Below, piece after piece: positions 48,007 through 57,401 of a DNA stretch of 64,000 nucleotides; positions within the stretch are counted from its first letter, which is position 1; every line of letters begins with the position of its first letter. The position numbers and the translations under genes were made by a program. Source of the stretch: Apiospora phragmitis (taxonomy: Eukaryota > Ascomycota > Sordariomycetes > Amphisphaeriales > Apiosporaceae); assembly GCA_038363925.1 (NCBI GenBank), contig JAQQWL010000004.1, positions 1,922,001-1,986,000 of the forward strand. Reading direction: 5' to 3'. The notes beneath the pieces were generated by a model. The model made no database searches and had not been told where the DNA came from. It saw nothing but the letters and a program-made list of their open reading frames with translations.

Positions 48007-48598
48007 ATGCCACACTACGCCAAATCCGAAGAATGGCTACGGGAATCGCAGCGTCTCCTTGAAGCGCGCCCAACGACCGTAAGCAGCACCCGCCCGTTCC
48101 TTTCGTTCTCCATGCATTCCTGCTATTCAACTGTAGCGACGCGCCTTCTCCGGCAGCTTTTCCTAACCTGACACCTAGACGCGCATAACGACCAAATACT
48201 CCATCAAAACCCCCAAAGTGCGCAAACCCAAGCCCACCGACGCTGCCGCCGAACCTACAACAACAACAGCAGCAGCAGCCAAGCCGGCGCGGGGCTGCCT
48301 GGCCCTTAAGACCTACGACCCCGTCAGCGGCGTCACGCTCAAGTACCGCACGAGCAAGGCGGCCGAGGTGTCGCGGCTGATCCTGTGCCTGGGCAAGCTG
48401 AGCCGGCCCATGGCGGGCCTGCCCGAGCTGAAGGACGAGATCATGGCCGACGCGCCCGCCAACGAGGAGGGCACACCGGCCGCGGAGAAGAGCGAGGCGG
48501 CCGCGACGACGACCAGCGCAGCTCCTGCGGCGCAACAACAGCCGACACCGGCGGCTGGTGGTGGTGGAAAGGGGAAGAAGAAGAAGGGCAAGAAATAG
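48007..48598 (+). CDS. SRP21: Signal recognition particle SRP9/SRP21 subunit
   Basis: Two exons, 48007-48078 and 48179-48598; 163 aa, frame intact. The head MPHYAKSEEWLRESQRLLEA and the RITTKYSIK block followed by LALKTYDPVSGVTLKYRTSK and KAAEVSRLILCLGKLSRPMA form the alpha-beta SRP9 fold that binds the Alu domain of SRP RNA with SRP14. A long insert of Ala/Thr residues sits between the first and second strands, and the C-terminus is a basic GKGKKKKGKK tail, as in fungal SRP21. The role is elongation arrest during co-translational targeting. Confidence 0.88.
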
Positions 48599-49271
48599 AG
48601 TCTCGCATACACACACGAATAATGAAACTATGTCATCTCATCTTTTCGACTGTGTATCATGGAAGCGAACAGAAAGTTGTGCAAACGAATCTTGAGTGTA
48701 GGTTCATAAGCTTCATGATGTCCCTTATGTTTTAGAACGCATAAAGCTTGGCTAGATTTCCAGACACTATATCACAAGATAAAGCAAAGGCAATGGTTGA
48801 GAATTTGTTTAATCTTTTTGATTTCTTCACTTGTGTACTACTACTAATACACCAACATTAACCAGACGTAACCTCGTTTTCCCCATTGCTGTACATCGCC
48901 AAGCACCCCAAAAGGGGGTGAGGCCACAATATCATTCCCCTGCCCCTGAACGCCTGTATCATGAGACGCTGGTTGTATCTATAACCAACATCGGCCTCGA
49001 CCAACATCAAACAAGAAAATGCAAACAATAGGAGATGAGAGAATATATGTTCTGGATCCGCTCTGCGACCATGAGTCGCAGTCGACGAATTTTGCTCGCC
49101 AGACTTCCCAATGCTTTTCGCATGCAATGCAAGAGAAGCATTAGAAAAGAAATTGCGCCCGAAAAGACCATGAGCAAATATACAAAAGTGTGTAGGTCTA
49201 TCCGTAAGAATGGAGGGGGTATCGTCAAAAAGGAGAAGAGTAAGCAACAACTAGCCATCGAGGCGACTTGT
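48599..49271. other. Convergent intergenic region
   Basis: 3' flanks of SRP9/SRP21 and the ribonucleotide reductase gene. ORFs on both strands here are without recognisable content. Confidence 0.5.
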
Positions 49272-50639
49272 TTAGAAGTCATCGTCGAAGGAGAAGTCAC
49301 CACCGTTCTCATTCTGAGGCTCCGGCGAGTCATCGGCATTCTTCTTCACGGTGCTGGCCATGACACCGGCCTTCTGGTAGTCACCGACACGCTTCTCGAA
49401 GAAGTTGGTCTTGCCACCCAGGGAGATGTTCTCCATGAAGTCGAAGGGGTTGCTGGACTTGTAAACCTTCTCGTTGCCGAGAGCGACCAGGAGACGATCA
49501 GCAACGAACTCGATGTACTGCTTCATCAGGTCGGCGTTCATGCCGAGCAGGGCACAAGGCAGAGCCTCGGTCAAGAACTCCTTCTCGATAGCGACAGCGT
49601 CAGTGATGACTTCCTGAACGACGGCCTTGCTGGGGCGGTTGTTCAGGTGGGAGAACAGGAGACAGGCGAAGTCGGTGTGGAGACCCTCATCACGAGAGAT
49701 AAGCTCGTTGGAGAAGGTCAGGCCAGGCATCAGACCACGCTTCTTCAACCAGAAGATGGAGGCGAAAGCACCACTGAAGAAGATACCCTCGACAGCAGCG
49801 AAGGCGATGAGACGCTGAGCGAAAGTGGACTTCTTGTCAGAGATCCATCGCAGAGCCCAGTCAGCCTTCTTGCGAATGCAGGGAATGGTCTCAATGGCGT
49901 TCAGGAGGTACTCGCGCTGGGCAGGCTCCTTGATGTAGGTGTCGATAAGCAGAGAGTAGGTCTCGGAGTGGATGTTCTCCATCATGATCTGGAAACCGTA
50001 GAAGCATCGGGCCTCAGGGATCTGGACCTCGCCGCTGAAGCGCTCGACCAGGTTCTCGTTGACAATGCCGTCAGAGGCAGCAAAGAAAGCCAGGATGTGA
50101 GAGACGAAGTAGCGCTCATCGTCGGTAAGCTTGTTGGTCCAGTCGTGCATATCCTTGGACAGATCGATCTCCTCGGCTGTCCAGAAAGAAGCCTCATGCT
50201 TCTTGTACATTTGCCAGATCTAGTTCAGGGATTAGCTTTGAGTCGCGTCTGCGGGGCACTTCACGCGTGAAAGACGCGTGACTTACCTCGTGGTACTTGA
50301 TGGGGAAGAGCACAAAGCGCGAGGGGTTCTCCCGCAGGATGGGCTCATCAGCCTCCTCGGGCTTGATTGTGGGTGCAACGCCGCCCTTGGCGACCTCCTT
50401 CTTGGATTCTGTGACAGTGCGCTTTGACTCGACGACCTCGGCATCAATGGGAGCGTTCTCCTTGTCAGCGGACAGGTCAAGCTTCTTCACGGGAGACTCC
50501 ATCTTGAATGCTTCAATTGAATCGGCAACCTGTTAAAGTGCAACGCGTTAGTCGTGTATTCCTTTGTAAGAGAGAAGCGCGTGGTGGCGCCAAGACGTCA
50601 TGGACATACCTTCTTGGAGGGTGTGATTTCGGCGGTCAT
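49272..50639 (-). CDS. RNR2: Ribonucleoside-diphosphate reductase small subunit
   Basis: Three exons on the minus strand: 50610-50639, 50287-50529 and 49272-50219; 406 aa, frame intact. Exon 1 encodes [10 protein letters not shown] only. Class I R2 motifs: [53 protein letters not shown] (di-iron ligands Glu and His with the radical tyrosine), [36 protein letters not shown] (second Glu/His ligand pair) and a C-terminal tail, [10 protein letters not shown], that docks on the large subunit. It makes deoxyribonucleotides for S phase and repair. Both introns and the promoter contain ACGCGT sites, listed separately. A (GA)12 tract sits 51-74 nt upstream of the start. Confidence 0.97.
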
Positions 50640-51232
50640 TGTGAATGTGGGAGTGGGTTGAAGGTGGAATGGAAGATGGAGAGTGCGATGAGAGAGAGAG
50701 AGAGAGAGAGAGAATGAAGTTGAAGAGTTCAATATGAATTACCGCGTCGAGGGGTTTGCGTGTAAAGTGGTTTGGAGAGTGTGTTGAAATGATGCTGTAT
50801 GAATTTGCCTTTCCCAGGAGCGTGACCCGACTTTTAATAGCTGGACTTGAGATCGCGTCCAAAGAAGAAGTGGGTCGCTCCGAAGACGCGTTTGCAGCTT
50901 TGTCTTAGACTCCGGGAAGGGCTCTGCACTCAAAGCACTCAACGAGCAGGCCACCCCGCCAGCCACTGCCATTTTTTCTCGCGTTGCCAGGGGTAGCCCA
51001 TCACCGCACCCCCCACCTAGCTTCCCAAGATGGACACCTCTAGTGACCTGATCCTGTCAGAGAAACGCGCCTGAAGCACCACCATTCATCGCCCATTTCG
51101 CTTACGCCCGGTAGCAAAAGCCTCGGCGCCGTGCTCGGCCCCCCAGGGATCCTCTGCAATGTGTGTATAGTAAGTAAAGCATAACAGGGTTCCCTGTAGC
51201 TCGACGCGCTTTTGGCAAGATGCAAGACGCGT
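50263..51232. promoter_or_regulatory. Cluster of MCB (ACGCGT) elements at RNR2
   Basis: Exact ACGCGT at 50263-50268 and 50274-50279 (intron 2), 50543-50548 (intron 1), 50886-50891 and 51227-51232 (promoter), with another at 51608-51613. By hand I count about twelve such sites in the whole window, half of them in this 1.35 kb. MCBs bind MBF-type factors and drive G1/S transcription of RNR genes in yeasts; extension to this fungus is inference. Confidence 0.65.
50690..50713 (+). repeat. (GA)12 dinucleotide repeat in the RNR2 leader or promoter
   Basis: Twelve uninterrupted GA units on the plus strand, i.e. (TC)12 in the sense of the gene, 51-74 nt upstream of the RNR2 ATG. Pyrimidine tracts of this type are common near fungal transcription starts; length variation between isolates is likely. 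Confidence 0.9.
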
Positions 51233-52207
51233 CTTCATGCCCTTTCCCATTAAGCTCGGATCTGATAACAACCCACCTAACAGAGCTATCACCGTACCAT
51301 CGGTTTCGAGGTCTAGTCTGGTCGACGGAACTACGGAGTTACACACGATGACTTGCTTGCTTATGGGACGCTGATGTATGCATGATTAATTGAGTCGACC
51401 CTCATAACATGACGATCACCGAAAAATGTTGAAGGCTGCCACGAGTTCCGCGGACCGTATCGGGCATATCGGTGTTATACGTGGGGGATCATCGAGCCAT
51501 CTGGATGGAATGTTGACCTTATGTTGGAAAAGTAGTGCCTACCCTACTGGTAGTGCAACTCTGGGCACATTTACATACTTGATTTCTTGAGTCACCACCC
51601 GGCATCCACGCGTACTGTAACACAAGCTTAGTCTCAGATGGTCTAGGGGTACTAGCAGCGATTATCAATTCAATTCGAGATATTCATGGAATCCCCGGGT
51701 CATTGAATCAGCAGATTCTCCACAGCTAGCTGCAATTCGGTTTACTATGCCATGCCATGCTCTATCGAAATGGTCCTATGAGATAATATTGCTGCTCAAT
51801 CGCTAGCAGGGTACTTTATATATCCATGCTAATCCGTCTTGGCTTTTATTTGATATTATACTCGAGCATCTACACCTCCACGAGCACATATACTTCTCCA
51901 GGTAGAATATTCAATAGCTATAATTACAGGTATTTGTTTGCGTCGACCAGGTCGTAATTGAGACTGGTATGTCTATCCATCTTTACGAACAGGACTGAAT
52001 TTCTTGTACATGCTGAGCGTTTATTCTTCTTCTTCGTCTTGTACACGTAGCTCATCCTGGTTCGCGTCACGTACCCCGGATTCTGTGACGCGAGCAGACA
52101 ATTTCTCGCTCGTTGTGGAGTCTAGGGCGATATGTATAACCGGGAGCTCCGGAGAGAGCAGGAGACCCCGCTAAATCTTGAAGACAGCATGACGATGATG
52201 TCCGGTC
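50714..52207. promoter_or_regulatory. Upstream region of RNR2
   Basis: About 1.5 kb with ACGCGT sites in its proximal third. The stretch 51400-52200 is AT-richer and shows no supported ORF. Confidence 0.4.
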
Positions 52208-52654
52208 TTAGAAGTCCGTAACGCGTCCATTATAGCTATAATCCCCCGTCGCCCCCCATCGCAAGGGCTCGTTCTTGGGCCCGCCGACCTCGCCCGTTTT
52301 GGGGTTCGTCTCGCCCTCGAACTCGGGCGGCGCGCCCTTCCGGGAGCGGCACGTTGGGCTGCACCGTGCTGCCTTTTTCCTCCCCGATTGTAGGTGTTGT
52401 CTCCGTCGCCGCCTTTGTTACTGTGACGGAAGGCTCGGGCGTCGGCGTCGAGGACGGGTTGAACCCCTCCTGTGTGTTGGCGGCGCGCTGCAGGCGCTCG
52501 AACTCGGCCTGCTCCTCGGCGGGCAGCCGGGGGGCGCGGGGGACGAGGCGAAGCTCGAGGCGGCGCGGCGGGTTGTGACGGTGGTGAGTGGCGTGGTGGA
52601 GGAGGGCCGGAGGTGGGAGAGTGGCCGGGCGATGCGGAGGAAACGGTAGGCCAT
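52208..52654 (-). CDS. SDH8: Succinate dehydrogenase assembly factor 4 (SDHAF4/Sdh8), two opposing frameshifts
   Basis: Single exon, minus strand, 447 nt, 148 aa once frames are joined. The N-terminus is a mitochondrial presequence (MAYRFLRIARPLSHLRPSS, RRAASSFASS). The middle reads RLPAEEQAEFERLQRAANTQ. The C-terminus is the DUF1674 signature: KGAPPEFEGETNPKTGEVGG, PKNEPLRWG, then DYSYNGRVTDF and stop. Two breaks separate these pieces: one C missing in a six-C run near 52530-52535, and one G extra near 52343. They compensate, so overall length stays a multiple of three. Sdh8 binds free FAD-loaded Sdh1 and speeds complex II assembly in the matrix. Without the corrections no predictor would find this gene, as each frame ends early. 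Confidence 0.85.
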
Positions 52655-53504
52655 TTTGAATTCGGTTGTGTCTGTAAATAAAGGGCTTAGAGACGTGTGT
52701 ATGCGTATATGTTATCTGGAATAGGGAGTAGATGCGTTTCGTTTCGCTTGGATAGAGTTGGTGCTTTATCAAGCCGTAAGGTGGCAACGGCTACAAAAGA
52801 GGCTCATTCTAGCCCAGAGCTTCGGGAAATTTTAGTGGGTCGCGTCTCGGTGTTGGATCGGCAAGGTCCGCGTACAATCGGCCGGGGGACTTTGGAGAAG
52901 CTGAGGTCCTGCCATGCTACTGCTCGTTATTCTTCCATGATGATTTCAATGGCCCGAACTGGGTTGTTCATAGCGTTAGCTACCGCAGGTCAGCAAAACT
53001 GCGCTTCTGTAGTCTTTACATCAGAAACAGAAATAAAAGTGAGGCTACGCACAGGCTCAGAATGCCTACCCAGCGATTGCTTCTCTCTGGAACTCTCCGT
53101 CGGCCGAGCTATGTGACTTGCGGAGACATCACCATAATATAGTTTGCGGTCCTCACGGTTGCTGTCAAACTTGGAGCATCGCTTAATTTGGGGCAAATAC
53201 TCTTGTCTTAGATAAAAAAAAACATTAATTTGTCTTTCTACTAGTCTTTGGCCTATGTAACTTGTAGATCATATAGCCCGGGTATCGCTCGTATTGATGC
53301 ATTGCCAACTCGCCAGCGTGTCGTAGAAAACAATATCGCTCTAACTCGAGAGAGGATTCCAATAAAAACCGTTTCGTATCTCATGATGTACAGAAGGGGC
53401 AAACGCAACTTCGCTCATTTTGGTGTTCTCCACGCATTCACAATCGTTCTAGATTTCTATCCAGCAATTCGATGCCTCTAAAAGGCCAAAGCCACCTAGG
53501 TCCA
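52655..53504. other. Intergenic, no gene seen
   Basis: 5' flank of SDHAF4 and 3' flank of the DUF4112 gene. No supported ORF. Confidence 0.5.
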
Positions 53505-54541
53505 CTATCCCCGTCGGCTGGCCTTTTTGGAGGGGCGATCGTCGGTCCTACCCATCTCGGGATCGGCGACACGCTCTCTCCTGCTGCCCCAGCCGAAGAA
53601 GCTGCCGCCGCCGCTCCGGCGGTCATCGCGCACCCGAGCCTCGCTAGGCCGCATAGGCTTGGCTGATGCGACACCCGACGACTGACGGCGGTGGTCACGA
53701 TCGTCAGTCATGCGTTCGTTGCGGCGAGGCTGCGACGACAAAATGTGGTCCCTCCGGTCGGACTCCCGCTCGTGCTGCATGCGGTCGAAGGTATCAGCGT
53801 CGCTAGGATCGACGTCAGGAACCGGGAGACCGCTCTTCTTCAGGTTCTTCTTGCCCTTCTCGCGCAGGTGGTTCTCGAGCAAGATGGCGTTGTTCGTGTT
53901 GGCGCGCACCATGGCGTCGAAGATGTCGCCCGCAAAGGGCACCAGGCCGACGATGAAGTCCACAATCACCCAGAAATACATCATCATCAACACATTAGAC
54001 GGGAGGCCCCCTTCGACCTGCTTGGCGGTTCGCACGACCATCATCGCAAACATCGCGTCAACTACATCGCCAGCTCTGTGAGTCGCAAACGTCGTTAGCT
54101 GGTGAAATCATATAGCACAGATCCAAGAGCGCAGGATACACTTACATTGGAACGAGGCCGATAACGCTGCCCCAACCGAATTTGATACCACATAACGAAA
54201 ACAAGCTGGAGTCAAGTCGGTAGGCACGTCTCTTGACTTTGGTCAAGACCTTTGCGTCATGGTCAGTGAGGCCAGGCGGCAGAGCCTTGCGGACCTTCTT
54301 GACCTTCTCTTTCTTGCCAACAATTCTGGTTGCCGGTACGCTCTCGAAGTATGGGTCCTGTAGATTTCCTTCCATTAGCCGAGGCCGAACTCCAGGTGTT
54401 CGTGAGGCGCAACGGGCGATGCGAAGAGCCAAGAAGAGGGTGGGTCGAAGGATCGGGAATACTAACCTCACGGCCGAACTTGTTCTCGATAGTTTCACCG
54501 AGAACCTTTGTGATGAGTGGCTTCAGGATGAGGCCTGCCAT
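53505..54541 (-). CDS. DUF4112 domain membrane-associated protein
   Basis: Three exons on the minus strand: 54467-54541, 54146-54357 and 53505-54075; 285 aa, frame intact. The N-terminus is MAGLILKPLITKVLGETIEN. The DUF4112 region follows: KVKKVRKALPPGLTDHDAKV, YRLDSSLFSLCGIKFGWGSV, IGLVPIAGDVVDAMFAMMVV, and a hydrophobic pair ending DFIVGLVPFAGDIFDAMVRA (the second VP-GD-DA repeat of the family). The C-terminal third is hydrophilic and rich in Arg, Asp and Ser. Function unknown for the family; fungal members are sometimes called PH-domain-like. Acceptor choice for exon 3 (CACAG then AGCTGGCG) is fixed by frame. Confidence 0.85.
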
Positions 54542-55969
54542 TTCGAGCGATTGTTTTTGCGTATAATAATTTGTTGTATTGGGTTAATCTTGCAAGAATT
54601 TGGGTTGACGACTCTGGATGTTGATAAAAACGAGTGACCTTGGGCGGCCTCTTGAATGCGAGGTGCGAAACAGATCCGGAACAGTTTGCAGGGGGGTAAA
54701 TTAAGAAGTGGTAGATTGCGATTCGAACACCCAAGCGAACTGTCAGCTGTCTTTCAGTACCCTTAAAAACCTTGGTACATTAAGCAGCAACTGGTGTCAT
54801 TGGCATCGGTTCTGCATATTATCATGGCTGGCAAACTATGTCTCAATTCCAGGTTTCCTCGTTTCTCGTCGTGCCACCGGGCTTTGCCAGCTCAACATTC
54901 CTGGTTCATTGCAGGCGCATTTAAGCCAGTGATGTCACCAGCACCTGCTTGTCATCTGCCGGGGAGGCCCCTGCAGACTGGGGCTCTCTAGGTGAAATGC
55001 GGGCTAGTGTGGCAATGATGATCGGCAAAGCAGAACTCTCAAGCTTTTAGGTGGGCTAGTCGTACTCCGTATCGGGGCTGGCAGCTGGTTATGAACATCG
55101 CGTTGGCACGTGTGTAATTCGCCTCAACCTGATAGACCTCCCGGAAGATTACACAAAACGAAAACCATGATATAACTGAGCAGACTTCCCCGTTAATAAT
55201 CGAACAAACGCTCACCGTATGTTGCTATTGCTTCTGTCCAAGGTGACGTGGTCAACAAACGCCCATCGAACTGTTGACGATAGCCCATTGGCGTCTCGAG
55301 GGAGACGATATTACAGATGCATGACAGCTCGAGCCATGCTACCGTGATGTCATTCTAGCTCAGAGGTAAGATTGGTCACTTTGTCATTTAGAGATACTCT
55401 TCTCACTCTATGTGGATATTATTGAGCCCAGATTCTTGCTTGCCAGTGATCCTTAATTTCACCACTACTAGCTGTCCTACTACCAGCAAAGTCATATCCT
55501 GGTGCCAGCTATCCCACCAGCAATTGTAGCTATTATATTGCTAGCGATTATGTTGCCAGCCAGCTAATTTTCTGCTAGCCTGCGCCGAAACTCATTGTTC
55601 TGGTGGTATTAGCCATTCTCATTGCCATTAATACCACTAACATGATTGCTCCTGTCTACCTAAGATTTGTAAGTGTTTCCCGTCAGCGGCTGTTTACCCT
55701 TTGGGTAGTCTCCATATTCCCTTACGACTTACTAAATGTCCTGAATACTATACGAATTAAACCCCTTATATTCTGGCATTGGAAAGCCGTATTAAAGCCA
55801 TGAGATCAACTTCCCTGGGATACATAGAATGCGACTAGGTGTGGAGTCGTAAGCCACATTACCTCCCCTGCCACAACGCCATATACACAAGAGTGTTCTA
55901 CCTCCACACCATTTACAACACAGGCATTATATAATGCGATAAGCAGACCTTATTTCACTAAACCTCGTA
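54542..55969. other. Intergenic region upstream of tRNA-Val
   Basis: AT-rich in its second half, with short repeated GCTAGC/GCCAGC-like words near 55450-55590 and a 9-bp perfect inverted repeat, GGTGTGGAG/CTCCACACC (55838-55846 and 55902-55910). A 66-codon plus-strand ORF at 55603-55803 is hydrophobic but unrecognised. Possibly a decayed insertion next to a tRNA gene. Confidence 0.4.
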
Positions 55970-56059
55970 GGTCGATTAGTGTAGTGGTTATCACGTATCC
56001 TTCACACATAATCTGATTATGTACGGATAAGGTCCTGGGTTCGACCCCCAGATCGACCA
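55970..56059 (+). tRNA. tRNA-Val (anticodon CAC) with a 17-nt intron
   Basis: Acceptor stem GGTCGAT/ATCGACC with discriminator A at 56059. The D-arm TAGTGTAGTGGTTATCACG is the classic eukaryotic tRNA-Val sequence. Anticodon stem TATCC/GGATA encloses TTCACA-C with anticodon CAC at 56003-56005, and the T-arm has GGTTCGACCCCC. An intron at 56007-56023 follows base 37, the canonical position, and is itself palindromic (CATAAT-CTG-ATTATG). A T8 run at 56095-56102 could terminate Pol III, with weaker TTTCTT right after the gene. Confidence 0.95.
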
Positions 56060-56396
56060 TTTCTTGGGCGATAAGATGCGTTCCTACGAGTTTCTTTTTT
56101 TTGCCTTTCACCAAAGGCGGAGACAACCTTAAAAGAACCTTAACAAACCTCAAAACGACACTCAGCATTACGCTTTTGCTACCAAGCGAAGTCAAGATAG
56201 ATACGAGAGTGAATGATCCATGCAGCATATGACCGTTGCCAATTGTCGTTTTGTAGAGCAACCCTAGAATATATTTTGGGCCTGCTCTATTATGTATGAT
56301 ACGTATCATTGAATGCGAGCCGCCCTACGTGCAAAATGAAATTGTGAAGCTTTAATTGGACGAGCAGCCCTTGTTGTATTGTGTGCTATATACTAC
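56060..56396. other. Convergent spacer, tRNA-Val to ketopantoate reductase
   Basis: 337 nt with a T8 Pol III terminator candidate near its start. No gene seen. Confidence 0.5.
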
Positions 56397-57401
56397 TCAG
56401 GAAGCCTCTTTACGTGAAAAGCTACTGTCAAGGGCGTTAGCGAGGAGGTATATTGTCCTCAGTATCGGCACCGCTATGCCTTTCTGCTTCGCCAGCTTGA
56501 CCACATTACCAACGATCGCGTCCACCTCCATACTCTTCCCTACCAGCGCATCTGCCAACATGGAGGGTTGCACGCCGGGAGCCTTCCGAACCGACGCCCG
56601 GCCGATCTGGAACTCGATCATCTCCTCGTTGACATTGCTGTAGCCGTATGCCTGGGCCACCGAGGCGACCTCGCTCATGACGTCCCGGATGAAGTCCAGC
56701 GCCTTCTCGTCGTCCCCATCCGAACGAGTACTGCTGAGGAACTGCTGGTCGCGGCTGCGCGTCAGGGCGCAGATGGGGTTCCACGCCGCGTTGACCAGCA
56801 GCTTCGTCCAGCGCTCGGCCTGGATGTCGTCGTGCACCTTGGCGCTCGCCCCCGCCGCCGCGAGCAGCTCCGCGAAGGCCTTGACAGCGTTCTTGGCGTC
56901 GGCGCCGGCCGCGGCCGGGTACGTGCCCAGGAGCAACAGCTCGACCTCCTTATGCTCGACTACGGCCGGCCGGATCTGCGTCGCGGGCAGGTAGACCACC
57001 GCGCTCACGAGCGGGTTGGCGGGAAAGGCCTGGGCGTAGGGCGCCTCGATGCCCACGCCGTTCTGGATGAGCACGATCGCGGTGCGCTCCGACACTGCGG
57101 GCCGGATCAGTTCGGCGGTGGACGGCTGCGTGGGAATCGCCTTGGAGCACACGACGACATAGTCGAATGGTTCGCCGTGGGACAGCGCAACCGCCTCGTC
57201 CACCGTTCTGGCGACAGTCGGCTTTACGTTCAGATCATTGCCCCATAATGTCGACTGAATGGTGAGGCCGTGTTTGGTCGCCTCTTCGTAGTTTGAGCGG
57301 CATATCGCTGTGATGTTGGAGGACGGGGTCGCCTTGGAGAGTAGGTAGGTGTAGACCGAACCTATACTGCCAGTCCCGAATACGAGGACCCGAGGCGCCA
57401 T
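56397..57401 (-). CDS. 2-dehydropantoate 2-reductase (ketopantoate reductase, ApbA/PanE family)
   Basis: Single exon, 334 aa, minus strand. The N-terminal Rossmann motif is VLVFGTGSIGSVYTYLLSK. The NADP-binding region continues with DYVVVCSKAIPTQPS and AIVLIQNGVGIEAPYAQAFP (NGVG is conserved). The C-terminal ketopantoate reductase domain has the catalytic lysine region AERWTKLLVNAAWNPICALT and PSMLADALVGKSMEVDAIVG. The enzyme class reduces ketopantoate to pantoate in vitamin B5 and CoA synthesis. Fungal genomes often hold several paralogues, some with other keto-acid substrates, so the exact reaction is uncertain. The product ends FSRKEAS, with no organelle signal evident. Confidence 0.88.
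   Translation of the reverse strand: MAPRVLVFGTGSIGSVYTYLLSKATPSSNITAICRSNYEEATKHGLTIQSTLWGNDLNVKPTVARTVDEAVALSHGEPFDYVVVCSKAIPTQPSTAELIRPAVSERTAIVLIQNGVGIEAPYAQAFPANPLVSAVVYLPATQIRPAVVEHKEVELLLLGTYPAAAGADAKNAVKAFAELLAAAGASAKVHDDIQAERWTKLLVNAAWNPICALTRSRDQQFLSSTRSDGDDEKALDFIRDVMSEVASVAQAYGYSNVNEEMIEFQIGRASVRKAPGVQPSMLADALVGKSMEVDAIVGNVVKLAKQKGIAVPILRTIYLLANALDSSFSRKEAS

Noticed and set aside
49035..50270. 411-codon antisense ORF opposite RNR2
   Set aside because: Lies exactly over the R2 exon on the other strand; protein-like only because of codon bias.
52221..52226. ACGCGT near SDHAF4
   Set aside because: Falls inside the coding sequence for GRVTDF, so it is constrained by protein and not evidence of regulation.
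55603..55803. Hydrophobic 66-codon ORF upstream of tRNA-Val
   Set aside because: AT-rich repetitive setting, no family recognised; could be a relic but cannot be supported.
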